Assembly: GCF_943913405.1 (NCBI RefSeq)
Contig: NZ_CALTYA010000022.1
Location: 1-61,213, forward strand
DNA: 61,213 bases
Source: an uncultured Flavobacterium sp.
GTDB taxonomy: Bacteria > Bacteroidota > Bacteroidia > Flavobacteriales > Flavobacteriaceae
Direction of reading: 5' to 3'
The position numbers and the translations under genes are program-made. Shown here in pieces: positions 1 through 8,134 of the stretch (positions are counted from its first letter, which is position 1; each line of letters begins with the position of its first letter). A model generated the notes under the pieces. That model saw only the letters and a program-made list of their open reading frames with translations. It was not told where the DNA came from and made no database searches.

Positions 1-597
1 GAATATAGACATTCAATTGTTTTAAAAAACATTACATTTTCTGATGCAAATGGCTCTACAACTTACGAGACTTTTCCATATGGAAGCTATGACAAAAAAT
101 CAAACGTCTCATTTTCTTTCCCATCAACGAGTACAATACAAAAATGTGGTGACGGAAGACTTTTTAGAATTGCTGATAAAAACCTAGGAAATGATCCAAA
201 AAAAGAGAATCTAAATGAAGTCTTAGAATTTACAATATCTGATGCTGAATTGGCCGCTTTGCCAAATGGCGAAACTGTTCCGCAGAAAATAGATGCCACA
301 CACAAATTGACATATAGAATTTTCAATAATGATGTCAATCCGAATTTTCTATGCAATGGTGACGCTACCGGATTATCACCTTATCCGGAAACTTATGCAA
401 CCTATAATGCTTTAAATGGAACTGAAGGAGATGGAGCACTCATTCTTCCAACCGGTTATTATACGATCCGCAAAACGCCAATAGCAAGTGGCGGATTCAC
501 TTACCTCTTTAATTTCAGCAAATTAACATTTAAGGATGTAAATAGCACTACAACTTTCAAGCAAGAAAATTATAATTTCACTTATATTTTAAACTAA
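1..597 (+). CDS. C-terminal part of an unknown (probably envelope or secreted) protein
   Basis: Frame 1 is open from the first base to the TAA at 595-597, so this is the last 198 residues of a gene that begins outside the window. The TTG at 250 is internal, not a start. The visible part is rich in Ser, Thr, Asn, Tyr and Phe, with alternating short beta-like stretches (for example TYRIFNND and YTIRKTP). That composition is common in Bacteroidota surface or periplasmic proteins. I do not recognise the family. A rho-independent terminator follows at once. The coding call is firm; the function is unknown. Confidence 0.8.
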   Translation, partial: EYRHSIVLKNITFSDANGSTTYETFPYGSYDKKSNVSFSFPSTSTIQKCGDGRLFRIADKNLGNDPKKENLNEVLEFTISDAELAALPNGETVPQKIDATHKLTYRIFNNDVNPNFLCNGDATGLSPYPETYATYNALNGTEGDGALILPTGYYTIRKTPIASGGFTYLFNFSKLTFKDVNSTTTFKQENYNFTYILN

Positions 598-603
598 AAA
601 AAA

Positions 604-629
604 TCCGACACTTGTCGGAGTTTTTTTTT
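604..629 (+). terminator. Rho-independent terminator, probably bidirectional
   Basis: The stem TCCGAC / GTCGGA is followed by nine T and preceded by an A-run. It can therefore end transcription of the + gene ending at 597 and of the - gene ending at 628. Confidence 0.85.
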
Positions 630-1176
630 ATCTATTCGGATTCTGCTTAATATAAACTTCGGTTGCGCCTAAACCATATTTTTGGTAATCAGCATCTTGA
701 AAAGCAATTTCATCATATCTTCCTAAAAGAAAATCCAATTCTGATTTTAAAACGCCTTCGCCAACACCGTGGATAAAAACAATTTTTGGAATTCGATTTC
801 TTATCGCAAATTCAATGTGCCTTTTAGCTGTTTCCGTTTGCAAAGTCAAAATATCATAATTTGACATTCCTCTTTTATTCGGAACTAATTTTTCAATATG
901 CAAGTCAAATTCTGGCGCAGCCCTTTCGTCTTTATTCTTTTTCTCTTTGACAAAACTTCTCGGTTTCGGAATTTCTTTTTCTTTTAAAACTTCATTGAAA
1001 TTGTGGTTTCCCATGCCAAAATTTATGTCATTGCTCATTTTAAGCAATTCATTTGCGGCATAATTCAACACAAATCCATCTTCGGTTTCAATCGTTACCT
1101 GATCATTTTTAACCGACAGAACAATTCCGTTCACCGCTTCATCGAGTACCGTGACTTTATCTCCTTTAACTAACAT
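628..1176 (-). CDS. Smr-domain protein with N-terminal small barrel (DUF2027-like)
   Basis: This is a 182-residue protein. Residues 1-50 look like a small KOW/SH3-like barrel (VKGDKVTVLDEAVNGIV). A charged linker follows. The C-terminal Smr domain (about 90-180) has the usual DLHIEKL opening and the HGVGEGVLK core. Smr domains bind or nick nucleic acid; MutS2 and some ribosome-rescue nucleases carry them, but this protein lacks the MutS ATPase. Its start overlaps the end of the upstream 61-residue gene by 11 bases, so the two are probably translationally coupled. The family is clear; the substrate (DNA or RNA) is not. Confidence 0.85.
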   Translation of the reverse strand: MLVKGDKVTVLDEAVNGIVLSVKNDQVTIETEDGFVLNYAANELLKMSNDINFGMGNHNFNEVLKEKEIPKPRSFVKEKKNKDERAAPEFDLHIEKLVPNKRGMSNYDILTLQTETAKRHIEFAIRNRIPKIVFIHGVGEGVLKSELDFLLGRYDEIAFQDADYQKYGLGATEVYIKQNPNR

Positions 1177-1351
1177 TATCTTCAGAATTATCTTGATTTT
1201 TACTAGGTACTTTTGCCGTCAACCGCATCATTCCATACATGAAAATTATTATCGCAACAACCATTATGTAGACATTTGGTTTTGCCTTGCTTTGCTCATA
1301 TAAAGCAGCAATTCCTGCAATTGCCATTATCGGGATGTATATTTTTTTCAT
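1166..1351 (-). CDS. Small two-helix membrane protein
   Basis: A 61-residue protein with two hydrophobic segments (about 4-18 and 28-44), then a polar tail ending in QDNSEDNVS. It lies upstream of the Smr gene and overlaps its start. On the minus strand a TACTTTTG element (1379-1372) lies 21 bases before the ATG and fits a Bacteroidota -7 box, which suggests that transcription of the two-gene operon starts here. No family was recognised. The tight coupling and clean start make a real gene likely. Confidence 0.7.
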   Translation of the reverse strand: MKKIYIPIMAIAGIAALYEQSKAKPNVYIMVVAIIIFMYGMMRLTAKVPSKNQDNSEDNVS

Positions 1352-1459
1352 TTATTTTTTATAATATCTTTCAAAAGTAGTAACTTTAAAATAATAATGC
1401 GACTAACAGCTTTATAGTTTACTCATTTTTTTGTAAAATTGTATAACAATAAAATAGTT

Positions 1460-1732
1460 ATGGAAGAATACATGCTGCCTTGCCTCAGCAAAAAATATTT
1501 AGGAATTGAATGCTTCGGATGTGGATCGCAGAGAGCCATCGTATTGCTATTTCAAGGAGAATTCAAAGCCGCTTTCTTCATGTTTCCAGCCGTTTACACT
1601 TTAGTCATGCTTTTTGGGTTTGTTATCCTAAATTTCATTGACAAAACTAGAAATTATCATAGATTGATCGTGCCAACTGCAATAATTACTGCAGCAACCA
1701 TGGTTATTTCTTATTTTATAAAACATTTTTAA
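1460..1732 (+). CDS. DUF2752-family small membrane protein
   Basis: A 90-residue protein from the ATG at 1460; an in-frame TTG at 1439 is less likely. It carries the typical DUF2752 opening, a CLSKKYLGIECFGCGSQRA stretch whose CxGCGxxRA core marks the family. Two hydrophobic helices follow (about 30-55 and 68-88). DUF2752 proteins are small inner-membrane proteins of unknown role. In Bacteroidota they often sit beside a CCC-motif membrane protein, as here. Family confident, function unknown. Confidence 0.85.
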   Translation: MEEYMLPCLSKKYLGIECFGCGSQRAIVLLFQGEFKAAFFMFPAVYTLVMLFGFVILNFIDKTRNYHRLIVPTAIITAATMVISYFIKHF

Positions 1733-1765
1733 ACCAAAACCCAAAACCAATTCAAAATCAACTTT

Positions 1766-2125
1766 ATGGAAGGATCTAATTTTTCAAATTTCGAAACACC
1801 ACAAAAATTACCAAACGCTTCAGCAGTACTGGTATTAGGAATTCTGTCAATCATAACTTGCTGCTGTTATGGAGTCTTAAGTATCATTCTTGGTGCTGTA
1901 GGTATATATTTAGCCAATAAAGACACCGCTTTATACAACCTAAATCCTAGTCTTTATACTAATTTCAACAATGTAAGAACTGGAAAAATATTATCTATCA
2001 TCGGAATCGTTTTAGGTGTATTATTCTTAGCTTACATGGTTTGGATTATTTCAGTTTTTGGATTCGAAGCTTTGCAAGACCAACAATTATTAGAGCAAAG
2101 AATGCGTGAAATGATGGGAGAATAA
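1766..2125 (+). CDS. CCC-motif membrane protein (DUF4190-like)
   Basis: A 119-residue protein. A polar N-terminus of about 18 residues is followed by a helix ending in TCCCYG (the CCC motif), a short polar loop (NKDTALYNLNPS) and a second helix at about 72-100. The tail is acidic to amphipathic. The family is common in Flavobacteriia and has no known role. It lies 33 bases after the DUF2752 gene on the same strand and ends before a strong terminator, so the two form a unit. Confidence 0.8.
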   Translation: MEGSNFSNFETPQKLPNASAVLVLGILSIITCCCYGVLSIILGAVGIYLANKDTALYNLNPSLYTNFNNVRTGKILSIIGIVLGVLFLAYMVWIISVFGFEALQDQQLLEQRMREMMGE

Positions 2126-2142
2126 TCATTTTTTGAATATAG

Positions 2143-2178
2143 AAAAGGCTGCTAAAATTTAGCAGCCTTTTTCTTTTT
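2143..2178 (+). terminator. Bidirectional terminator between convergent genes
   Basis: The stem AAAAGGCTGCT / AGCAGCCTTTT (2143-2153 with 2161-2171) is followed by a T-rich run. It separates the CCC-motif gene from the end of rocD on the opposite strand. Confidence 0.85.
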
Positions 2179-2192
2179 ATCTAGTCAAGGAT

Positions 2193-3437
2193 TTACTTTT
2201 CGAATTCCTTTAAAGTCTTGATTATGATCGAAACACAATCTAAAAGCTGTTCTTCGTTCATTACTAAAGGCGGTGCAAAACGAATAATATTTCCATGAGT
2301 TGGCTTTGCTAAAAGTCCGTTATCGCGTAAAGACATGCAGATATTCCAGGCTGTGTCGCTTTCTTCTGTATCATTGATTACGACAGCATTCAAAAGACCT
2401 TTTCCTCTAACAAGCGTTGCAATCGTACTTGTTTGGATATAATTGTCTAATTTTTCTCTGAAGATATTCCCTAAGTAAGTTGCATTTTCAGCTAATTTTT
2501 CTTCTTGAACAACTTCCAAAGCAGCAATTGCAACAGCTGCCGCAATTGGATTTCCACCAAAAGTGGAACCGTGCTGTCCTGGCTTGATCACGTTCATGAT
2601 TTCATCATTTGCCAAAACCGCAGAAACTGGATAAGCGCCACCAGACAAAGCTTTTCCAAGAATCAAAATATCTGGCTGTACATTTTCGTGGTGAACTGCC
2701 AATAATTTTCCTGTTCTTGCGATTCCGGTTTGCACTTCGTCAGCTATGAAAAGAACATTGTGTTTTTCGCACAATTCTTTTGCTTTCGCCAAATAACCTT
2801 CCGAAGGAACATAAACTCCTGCTTCGCCTTGAATTGGCTCTACTAAGAAACCTGCAACGTTTTTTTGCGTTTTTAATACATTTTCTAAAGCGTCTAAATC
2901 ATCATATGCAATGCTAATAAAGCCAGCCGTGTAAGGACCGAAGTTTTTACGCGCATTTTCATCATTTGAAAACGAAATAATCGTTGTTGTTCTTCCGTGG
3001 AAATTTCCATCACAAACAATAATCTGTGCTTCATTTTCTGGAATTCCGTTTTTTTCATAAGCCCATTTTCTGCAAAGTTTTATTGCTGTTTCAACGGCTT
3101 CAGCTCCAGTATTCATCGGAAGAACTTTATCAAAACCAAAATACTTGGTTACAAATTCTTCATATTTTCCTAATTTGTCATTGTAAAAAGCTCTTGAAGT
3201 AAGCGTCAAAGTTTGCGCTTGTTCAATCATTGCTCCAATAATTTTTGGATGACAATGACCCTGATTAACAGCAGAATAAGCTGAAAGAAAATCATAGTAT
3301 TTTTTTCCGTCTGTGTCCCAGACATAAACGCCTTCGCCTTTACTCAAGACTACAGGAAGCGGATGGTAATTGTGTGCGCCAAATTTATCTTCTAAAGAAA
3401 TGGCTTCAGAAGCATTGTTTTTTTCTAAAACTGACAT
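2193..3437 (-). CDS. rocD: Ornithine aminotransferase
   Basis: A 414-residue class-III PLP aminotransferase, normal length for ornithine-oxo-acid transaminase. It moves the delta-amino group of ornithine to 2-oxoglutarate, giving glutamate semialdehyde for proline, glutamate and arginine metabolism. Landmarks: AYSAVNQGHCHPKI, the MNTGAEAVETAIKLCRKW cofactor region, FHGRT, the FLVEPIQGEAGV block, the FIADEVQTGIARTG block, and the PLP lysine in ILGKALSGG. The gene stands alone with a good promoter upstream (3507-3536) and a terminator downstream. Confidence 0.95.
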   Translation of the reverse strand: MSVLEKNNASEAISLEDKFGAHNYHPLPVVLSKGEGVYVWDTDGKKYYDFLSAYSAVNQGHCHPKIIGAMIEQAQTLTLTSRAFYNDKLGKYEEFVTKYFGFDKVLPMNTGAEAVETAIKLCRKWAYEKNGIPENEAQIIVCDGNFHGRTTTIISFSNDENARKNFGPYTAGFISIAYDDLDALENVLKTQKNVAGFLVEPIQGEAGVYVPSEGYLAKAKELCEKHNVLFIADEVQTGIARTGKLLAVHHENVQPDILILGKALSGGAYPVSAVLANDEIMNVIKPGQHGSTFGGNPIAAAVAIAALEVVQEEKLAENATYLGNIFREKLDNYIQTSTIATLVRGKGLLNAVVINDTEESDTAWNICMSLRDNGLLAKPTHGNIIRFAPPLVMNEEQLLDCVSIIIKTLKEFEK

Positions 3438-3506
3438 TGTGAAAGTATTTTAATTCTTCAAAAATCAATTCCTTCTTGTGGAGAGAAATCATCCATATCG
3501 CTTTTG

Positions 3507-3536
3507 CAAAATTAAGGAATCTTATTTGATTTTCAA
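3507..3536 (-). promoter_or_regulatory. Bacteroidota-type promoter of rocD
   Basis: On the minus strand a TTG (3536-3534) is followed after 19 bases by TAATTTTG (3514-3507). This matches the -33 / -7 pattern TTG-N19-21-TAnnTTTG. The ATG of rocD is about 70 bases downstream. Confidence 0.6.
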
Positions 3537-3557
3537 TCGTTATCGTAAATGTTATGG

Positions 3558-3786
3558 AACACAGATTTTACAAATTTGCACAGATTTTTTTAAAGCATAA
3601 ACTTTGAATAAAGACAAAATGTGATGATTTCAAAAATACTAATGTTTACTAATTTGTAAAATCTGTGTTTAAAAATAAATCCCATTTCTCCAACTGACTT
3701 TTCAGATGCAAAAATGGGATTCTTGTATTTTATAAATTTTAATAATCTGTGTTGCCAAAAAGTTATTTGATTTTGCAACACGGATT
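3558..3786. repeat. Intergenic repeat island with three inverted repeats
   Basis: The 395-base gap between osmC and rocD (3438-3832) holds no convincing gene. It contains a perfect 19-base inverted repeat (3558-3576 with 3651-3669, core ACACAGATTTTACAAATT). A stem with 10-base arms around AATCCCATTT / AAATGGGATT follows (3678-3721). A 12-base stem with one G-U pair comes last (3744-3755 with 3775-3786). The first motif recurs at 45900-45970 and as a single arm near 19820. A 63-codon reading frame across this area follows the repeats and is not a credible gene. Confidence 0.75.
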
Positions 3787-3832
3787 TGAAAAATTAGATA
3801 AATCTTTTTATTTTACTTCAAGACATTATAAT

Positions 3833-4249
3833 TTAAGCTAAAACCAATGTCGCATTTGAAGTGATTTTTGTGTTCAATAATCTTGAAATCGGACAAGTTG
3901 TTTCTGCTTTTGTTACCAATTCTTGAAATTTATCAGTAGAAATATCGTCAACTCTTGCAATCACTGAAAGATGCGAACCGACAACGCTTCCGTCTTGAAA
4001 ATCGACGTCGCATTTTGTTTCAATCGACGCAACCGTAAAACCGGCTTCGTTCAAATAAGCGGTTAATTGCATTGTAAAACATCCTGAATGGGCTGCCGCG
4101 ATTAATTCCTCTGGATTGGTTCCGTTTCCTTGCTCAAATCTTGTTTTAAACGAATATTGTGTGTTGCTTAAAACGTTGCTATCTGTTGATATTTTTCCGT
4201 TTCCTTCTTTTAGTGAGCCTTCCCAGACTGCTTTTGCACCTCTTTTCAT
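3833..4249 (-). CDS. OsmC-family peroxiredoxin-like protein
   Basis: A 138-residue, full-length OsmC/Ohr-fold protein. These enzymes reduce organic hydroperoxides with a pair of cysteines. Both are visible: Cys57 in AAAHSGCFTMQL and Cys119 in TTCPISRLL. The N-terminal KAVWEGSLKEGNG and the block with TNPEELIAAAHSGC are typical of the OsmC rather than the Ohr branch. It is a single gene with no obvious partner. Confidence 0.9.
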   Translation of the reverse strand: MKRGAKAVWEGSLKEGNGKISTDSNVLSNTQYSFKTRFEQGNGTNPEELIAAAHSGCFTMQLTAYLNEAGFTVASIETKCDVDFQDGSVVGSHLSVIARVDDISTDKFQELVTKAETTCPISRLLNTKITSNATLVLA

Positions 4250-4460
4250 ACTATTTTTATTGGTTGTTTGTTTATTAAAATTACGAAAATCAATTGCTAG
4301 TTAAAATGTTTTTGGAGAAACTTTAACGTATTAATTACGGATTTCCCAACTACAATTTTGTTCACTTCCTCTGATTATAGCGAAAAGCAGGAGGATTTAG
4401 TCCAAAAAAAATGAAAAGAAAAAATTTCTTAATTTCAATTCATAAAACCGAACAATCGCT

Positions 4461-4468
4461 TATTTTTG
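4461..4468 (+). promoter_or_regulatory. -7 element (TATTTTTG) before rlmD
   Basis: TATTTTTG fits TAnnTTTG and ends four bases before the ATG at 4473. If it is used, the transcript would be leaderless or nearly so. No good -33 box is visible. Confidence 0.35.
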
Positions 4469-4472
4469 CCGT

Positions 4473-5885
4473 ATGGGAAGAAAGACGACAGATAAGGTTA
4501 TTTTTGAGAATGTAAAAGTGCTGGATGCCGGTGCTAAAGGGGTTTCAGTGGCAAAAGCGCCAGACGGAAAAGTAATTTTTATTCCGAATGTGGTGCCTGG
4601 AGATGTGGTGGATGTGCAAACTTTCAAGAAAAGAAAAGCGTATTATGAAGGAAAAGCCATCAATTTTCACGAATTTTCTGAAGATAGAATTGAGCCAGTT
4701 TGCCAGCATTTTGGTGCTTGCGGTGGTTGCAAATGGCAAAACATGACGTATGAAAAGCAGTTGTTTTATAAAAATAACGAGGTTTTCAATCATTTAAAAC
4801 GTATTGGAAAAATTGAATTGCCTGAATTCGAACCAATTTTAGGCTCTGAAAAGAAATTTTTCTACAGAAATAAGATGGAATTTTCGTTTTCAAATGCACG
4901 CTGGCTGACCGAAAAAGAATTGGCGAGCGACGAAGAATTTGACAATAAAAATGCGCTTGGTTTCCATATTCCAAAGATGTGGGATAAGATTTTGAATATC
5001 GAGAAATGTTTCTTGCAGGAAGATCCTTCGAACGATATCAGAAATTCGGTTCGTGATTATGCAAACGAACATAATTTGCCATTTTTTAATCCGAGAAATC
5101 ACGAAGGTTTGTTGCGAACGCTGATGATTCGTACAGCTTCGACCGGAGAAATCATGGTTTTGATTCAGTTTTTTGAAGAAAATAAAGAACAAAGAGAAGG
5201 TTTGATGGAGTTTTTATTGGAGAAATTCCCGAATATTATGTCGCTTCAGTACGTAATTAACGGCAAGCCGAACGATACGATTTACGACCAAGATGTGATT
5301 CTATATAAAGGTAGAGATTATATTTTGGAAGAAATGGAAGGTTTGAAATTTAGCATTAATGCGAAATCTTTTTACCAGACAAATTCAGATCAAGCATACG
5401 AATTATACAAAATTACTAGAGAATTTGCAGGTTTGACAGGCAATGAACTGGTTTATGATTTATATACTGGAACTGGAACTATTGCGCAATTCGTATCCAA
5501 GCAAGCAAGAAAAGTAATTGGTGTGGAAGCTGTTCCAGAAGCGATTGCTGATGCCAAAGAAAATGCAAAACGCAATAACATTACCAATTGCGAGTTCTTT
5601 GTTGGAGATATGAAAGTAGTTTTCAACGAAGCTTTTATTGCACAACACGGAAAACCAGACGTGATTATCACTGATCCGCCAAGAGACGGAATGCACAAAG
5701 ATGTGATTCAGCAGATTTTAAATATTGCTCCAGAAAGAGTGGTTTATGTGAGCTGTAGTTCTGCCACTCAGGCGCGTGACTTGGCTTTGATGGATGAAAT
5801 GTATAAAGTTGCAAGAGTTCGTCCGGTTGACATGTTTCCGCAGACGCATCATGTTGAAAATGTTGTACTTTTGGAAAAAAGATAA
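4473..5885 (+). CDS. rlmD: 23S rRNA (uracil-5-)-methyltransferase RlmD/RumA
   Basis: A 470-residue protein. An N-terminal TRAM domain (about 8-65) is followed by an iron-sulfur cluster site with Cys77, Cys83 and Cys86 (CQHFGACGGC) and a fourth Cys near 178. The SAM-binding Rossmann domain has DLYTGTGTIAQF, the DPPRDGMH motif and the catalytic-cysteine block VYVSCSSATQARDL. The enzyme makes 5-methyluridine in 23S rRNA. It heads a three-gene unit whose next start lies 3 bases after its stop. Whether it acts like RlmD or the related RlmC cannot be told from sequence alone. Confidence 0.9.
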   Translation: MGRKTTDKVIFENVKVLDAGAKGVSVAKAPDGKVIFIPNVVPGDVVDVQTFKKRKAYYEGKAINFHEFSEDRIEPVCQHFGACGGCKWQNMTYEKQLFYKNNEVFNHLKRIGKIELPEFEPILGSEKKFFYRNKMEFSFSNARWLTEKELASDEEFDNKNALGFHIPKMWDKILNIEKCFLQEDPSNDIRNSVRDYANEHNLPFFNPRNHEGLLRTLMIRTASTGEIMVLIQFFEENKEQREGLMEFLLEKFPNIMSLQYVINGKPNDTIYDQDVILYKGRDYILEEMEGLKFSINAKSFYQTNSDQAYELYKITREFAGLTGNELVYDLYTGTGTIAQFVSKQARKVIGVEAVPEAIADAKENAKRNNITNCEFFVGDMKVVFNEAFIAQHGKPDVIITDPPRDGMHKDVIQQILNIAPERVVYVSCSSATQARDLALMDEMYKVARVRPVDMFPQTHHVENVVLLEKR

Positions 5886-5888
5886 TTG

Positions 5889-6422
5889 ATGAAGAAATTT
5901 CTGAATATATTAATTGTTGTGATTGCTTTCAGCTTTTCCGGATGCGAGAAGGATGACATCTGTGCCAGCACTACACCCACTACCCCTAGATTGGTGGTTG
6001 ATTTTTATGACAAAGACAACCCAGATGCACGAAAAAACTTAAGCAATTTAAAAGCTGTTGCGACAGGCGAAACTGACGGAGTTATTTTTAACGAATCAGC
6101 ATCGGCAACATCAGCTACAAAATATTATGCAACTGGAAACAGCATTTCATTGCCCTTACGGCTGAATGCCCAAACTACAGAATATGCATTGACTTTATAT
6201 GCAGATGACACGCAATTAACCAATACTGATATTATTTCATTCAATTATTCGACACGCCAAATCTATGTTTCTAGAGCGTGTGGCTATAAAACAAATTTCC
6301 GCTTAAATGTAGAAGATGCAATCTCGCGACCAAATGACGGAAGCGAATGGATCAATAATGTAACAATCGAAACACCTAACATCGAATCTGAAAATGAAAC
6401 ACACATTAAAATTTATTTTTAA
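5889..6422 (+). CDS. DUF6452-family lipoprotein
   Basis: A 177-residue protein starting at the ATG at 5889, three bases after rlmD; an adjacent TTG is less likely. The signal peptide MKKFLNILIVVIAFSFSGC ends in a lipobox, so Cys19 should be lipidated. The mature part has beta-type sequence with several conserved Cys (DDICAST, RACGY). I recall the family as DUF6452, which in Flavobacteriia follows rlmD. Its end overlaps the next gene by 29 bases, implying translational coupling. Function unknown; outer-membrane or periplasmic location inferred. Confidence 0.8.
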   Translation: MKKFLNILIVVIAFSFSGCEKDDICASTTPTTPRLVVDFYDKDNPDARKNLSNLKAVATGETDGVIFNESASATSATKYYATGNSISLPLRLNAQTTEYALTLYADDTQLTNTDIISFNYSTRQIYVSRACGYKTNFRLNVEDAISRPNDGSEWINNVTIETPNIESENETHIKIYF

Positions 6423-7140
6423 TTTGGCTTTAGTGCTGGTTTCATTATCTGCTGGCGCGCAAGACAAAAAAAAGGATAGTATTGTTCCTAGAACAGAAAG
6501 ATACGGACTTAGAGTTGGTGCTGATTTGTATAAAATTGCCCGATCATTTTATGACGATGATTACAAAGGCTTTGAAATCACGGCAGATTATCGCTATTCA
6601 AAAAAAATCTATATCGCTGGAGAAATCGGAAATGAAAATAAAACCACTGACGAACCGCATTTAAATTTCACTACAAAAGGAACTTATTTTAAAATCGGAG
6701 CCGACTACAATATGTATGAAAACTGGCTCGATATGGAAAATATGATTACGATTGGGGCACGCTATGGATTCAGTTCTTTTTCGCAAGAATTGAACAACTA
6801 TAAAATTTACAATCCAAATCCTTATTTTACTGACTATAACACTTTGGTTACTGACTCTAGAAAATTTGATGGGCTTTCTGCACATTGGCTTGAAATTGTG
6901 GCCGGGATAAAAGCTGAACTTTTCAATAATTTATTCTTAGGTTTTTCACTTCGACTAAATTATTTGGTTGCCAATAAAGAACCAAATGACTTTGAAAACC
7001 TATATATTCCAGGCTTCAACAGAACTTATGATGGGAAATTTGGCGTAGGATTTAATTATACGCTGAGTTATTTTATTCCACTTTACAAGAAAAAGAATTT
7101 GCCTGTAGTTGAAGAAGAGAAAGGAAAGGTTAAGAAGTAA
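6394..7140 (+). CDS. DUF6048-family outer-membrane beta-barrel-like protein
   Basis: A 248-residue protein with a signal peptide (cleavage near SAGAQ, about residue 23). Alternating beta-strands follow (YGLRVGADLYK, FEITADYRY, YIAGEIGNE, ITIGARYGF, VGFNYTLSYFIPL) as in a small outer-membrane barrel, then a lysine-rich tail. The family is DUF6048 as I recall it. It is coupled by overlap to the DUF6452 lipoprotein, so the two may work together in the outer membrane. The stop at 7140 directly abuts the stop of the convergent gene at 7141, with no terminator. Confidence 0.8.
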   Translation: MKHTLKFIFNLALVLVSLSAGAQDKKKDSIVPRTERYGLRVGADLYKIARSFYDDDYKGFEITADYRYSKKIYIAGEIGNENKTTDEPHLNFTTKGTYFKIGADYNMYENWLDMENMITIGARYGFSSFSQELNNYKIYNPNPYFTDYNTLVTDSRKFDGLSAHWLEIVAGIKAELFNNLFLGFSLRLNYLVANKEPNDFENLYIPGFNRTYDGKFGVGFNYTLSYFIPLYKKKNLPVVEEEKGKVKK

Positions 7141-7848
7141 TTAAAATTCGAAATTTACTCCAATTCCCTTGTGACATCCATCTTTTAAATCAATATCTGA
7201 AAACCAGACGTAAGGTTCAAGGCTTTTAATTGATTTAGAGAAAAATATATGATCGATATTGTCTTTTATATTTTCGGTAGTTCTTTCGAAACCATATTCT
7301 TCAGTGACTGATTTCAATACTTCTCTGCTATTTATTTGCACTAATTGTCGCATTTCGTTTGAATCGAAAGAAGTATTAAAATCTCCAGCTAAAATCAAAA
7401 AAACATTTTCTTTTGCCAGATTATCAATATCACTTATAAAATCAAGCAGTTCTTTTTTGGCAATTTCTTTTTGATATTTAATTCCCCAAGTCCCAATTAT
7501 AGTTCCATAAATGGTAATTTCTTTGTCATTTATCTTGAACGTATGACAAACACTTGTAAAACCATCAGAAGTTTTATTCTTTTTAATAGAAGGTATTTTA
7601 CTATAAATTGAAGTCCTTATAGCTTGCTTACCATTCAAATACTTTTGATAATCAAGATATTGAAAAGTTCTATCCAAAGGAATTTTATTAGAATGGTAAG
7701 CAGAATATTTTTCAGAGATTTCAAATTCCTCTAAATTCTCAGTAACAATCAAAAAATCAAAATCTTGAGCCTTTATTTCTTCAAGAATATGTTTTTTCTT
7801 ATCCAATGATTTTTTAAACCAATCGATATTGATTGTACCAATTTTCAT
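7141..7848 (-). CDS. Endonuclease/exonuclease/phosphatase (EEP) family protein
   Basis: A 235-residue EEP-fold protein. Visible motifs: KIGTINIDWF at the start, TVTENLEE-type metal-ligand region (IVTENLEEF), YGTIIGTWG, the AGDFNTSF signature and IDHIFFSK. The C-terminal His motif reads DGCHKGI instead of the usual SDHxP. The EEP fold covers DNA repair nucleases and phosphodiesterases, so the substrate cannot be named. There is no signal peptide, so it is probably cytoplasmic. Only four bases separate it from the small membrane-protein gene upstream, suggesting an operon. Confidence 0.75.
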   Translation of the reverse strand: MKIGTINIDWFKKSLDKKKHILEEIKAQDFDFLIVTENLEEFEISEKYSAYHSNKIPLDRTFQYLDYQKYLNGKQAIRTSIYSKIPSIKKNKTSDGFTSVCHTFKINDKEITIYGTIIGTWGIKYQKEIAKKELLDFISDIDNLAKENVFLILAGDFNTSFDSNEMRQLVQINSREVLKSVTEEYGFERTTENIKDNIDHIFFSKSIKSLEPYVWFSDIDLKDGCHKGIGVNFEF

Positions 7849-7852
7849 GAAC

Positions 7853-8086
7853 TTATTTAATCTGCTTGATTCCTTTCATGAAGATCCAGCTCATAAAAAG
7901 CTTTTCTCCATCGTTGGTTTTAACAGCTTGAAATTTTGGAGAAAGAATTGTTCCGATAATAAAAGCCGTCAGCGGAATCCAGAATCCTGTTAAGTTTGTA
8001 TAAGCATCAATTACAAAACGAAATCCGATAAATAATACGGCAAAACTTAATAATTGGTATATAAATGCTTGGGTTTTTAAAGACAT
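7853..8086 (-). CDS. Small two-helix membrane protein
   Basis: A 77-residue protein with two hydrophobic segments (about 8-27 and 33-50) and a basic C-terminus ending MKGIKQIK. Not recognised. It precedes the EEP gene by four bases and follows the RlmL-like methyltransferase gene by 48 bases on the same strand, so the three may be co-transcribed. Confidence 0.65.
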   Translation of the reverse strand: MSLKTQAFIYQLLSFAVLFIGFRFVIDAYTNLTGFWIPLTAFIIGTILSPKFQAVKTNDGEKLFMSWIFMKGIKQIK

Positions 8087-8134
8087 TTTTTAGATTTTTA
8101 GACTTCTTAGATTTAGATTAGAATTGCTTATCGC

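Noticed and set aside
3590..3781. 63-codon minus-strand reading frame between osmC and rocD
   Set aside because: It follows inverted repeats and AT-rich DNA and has no coding character.
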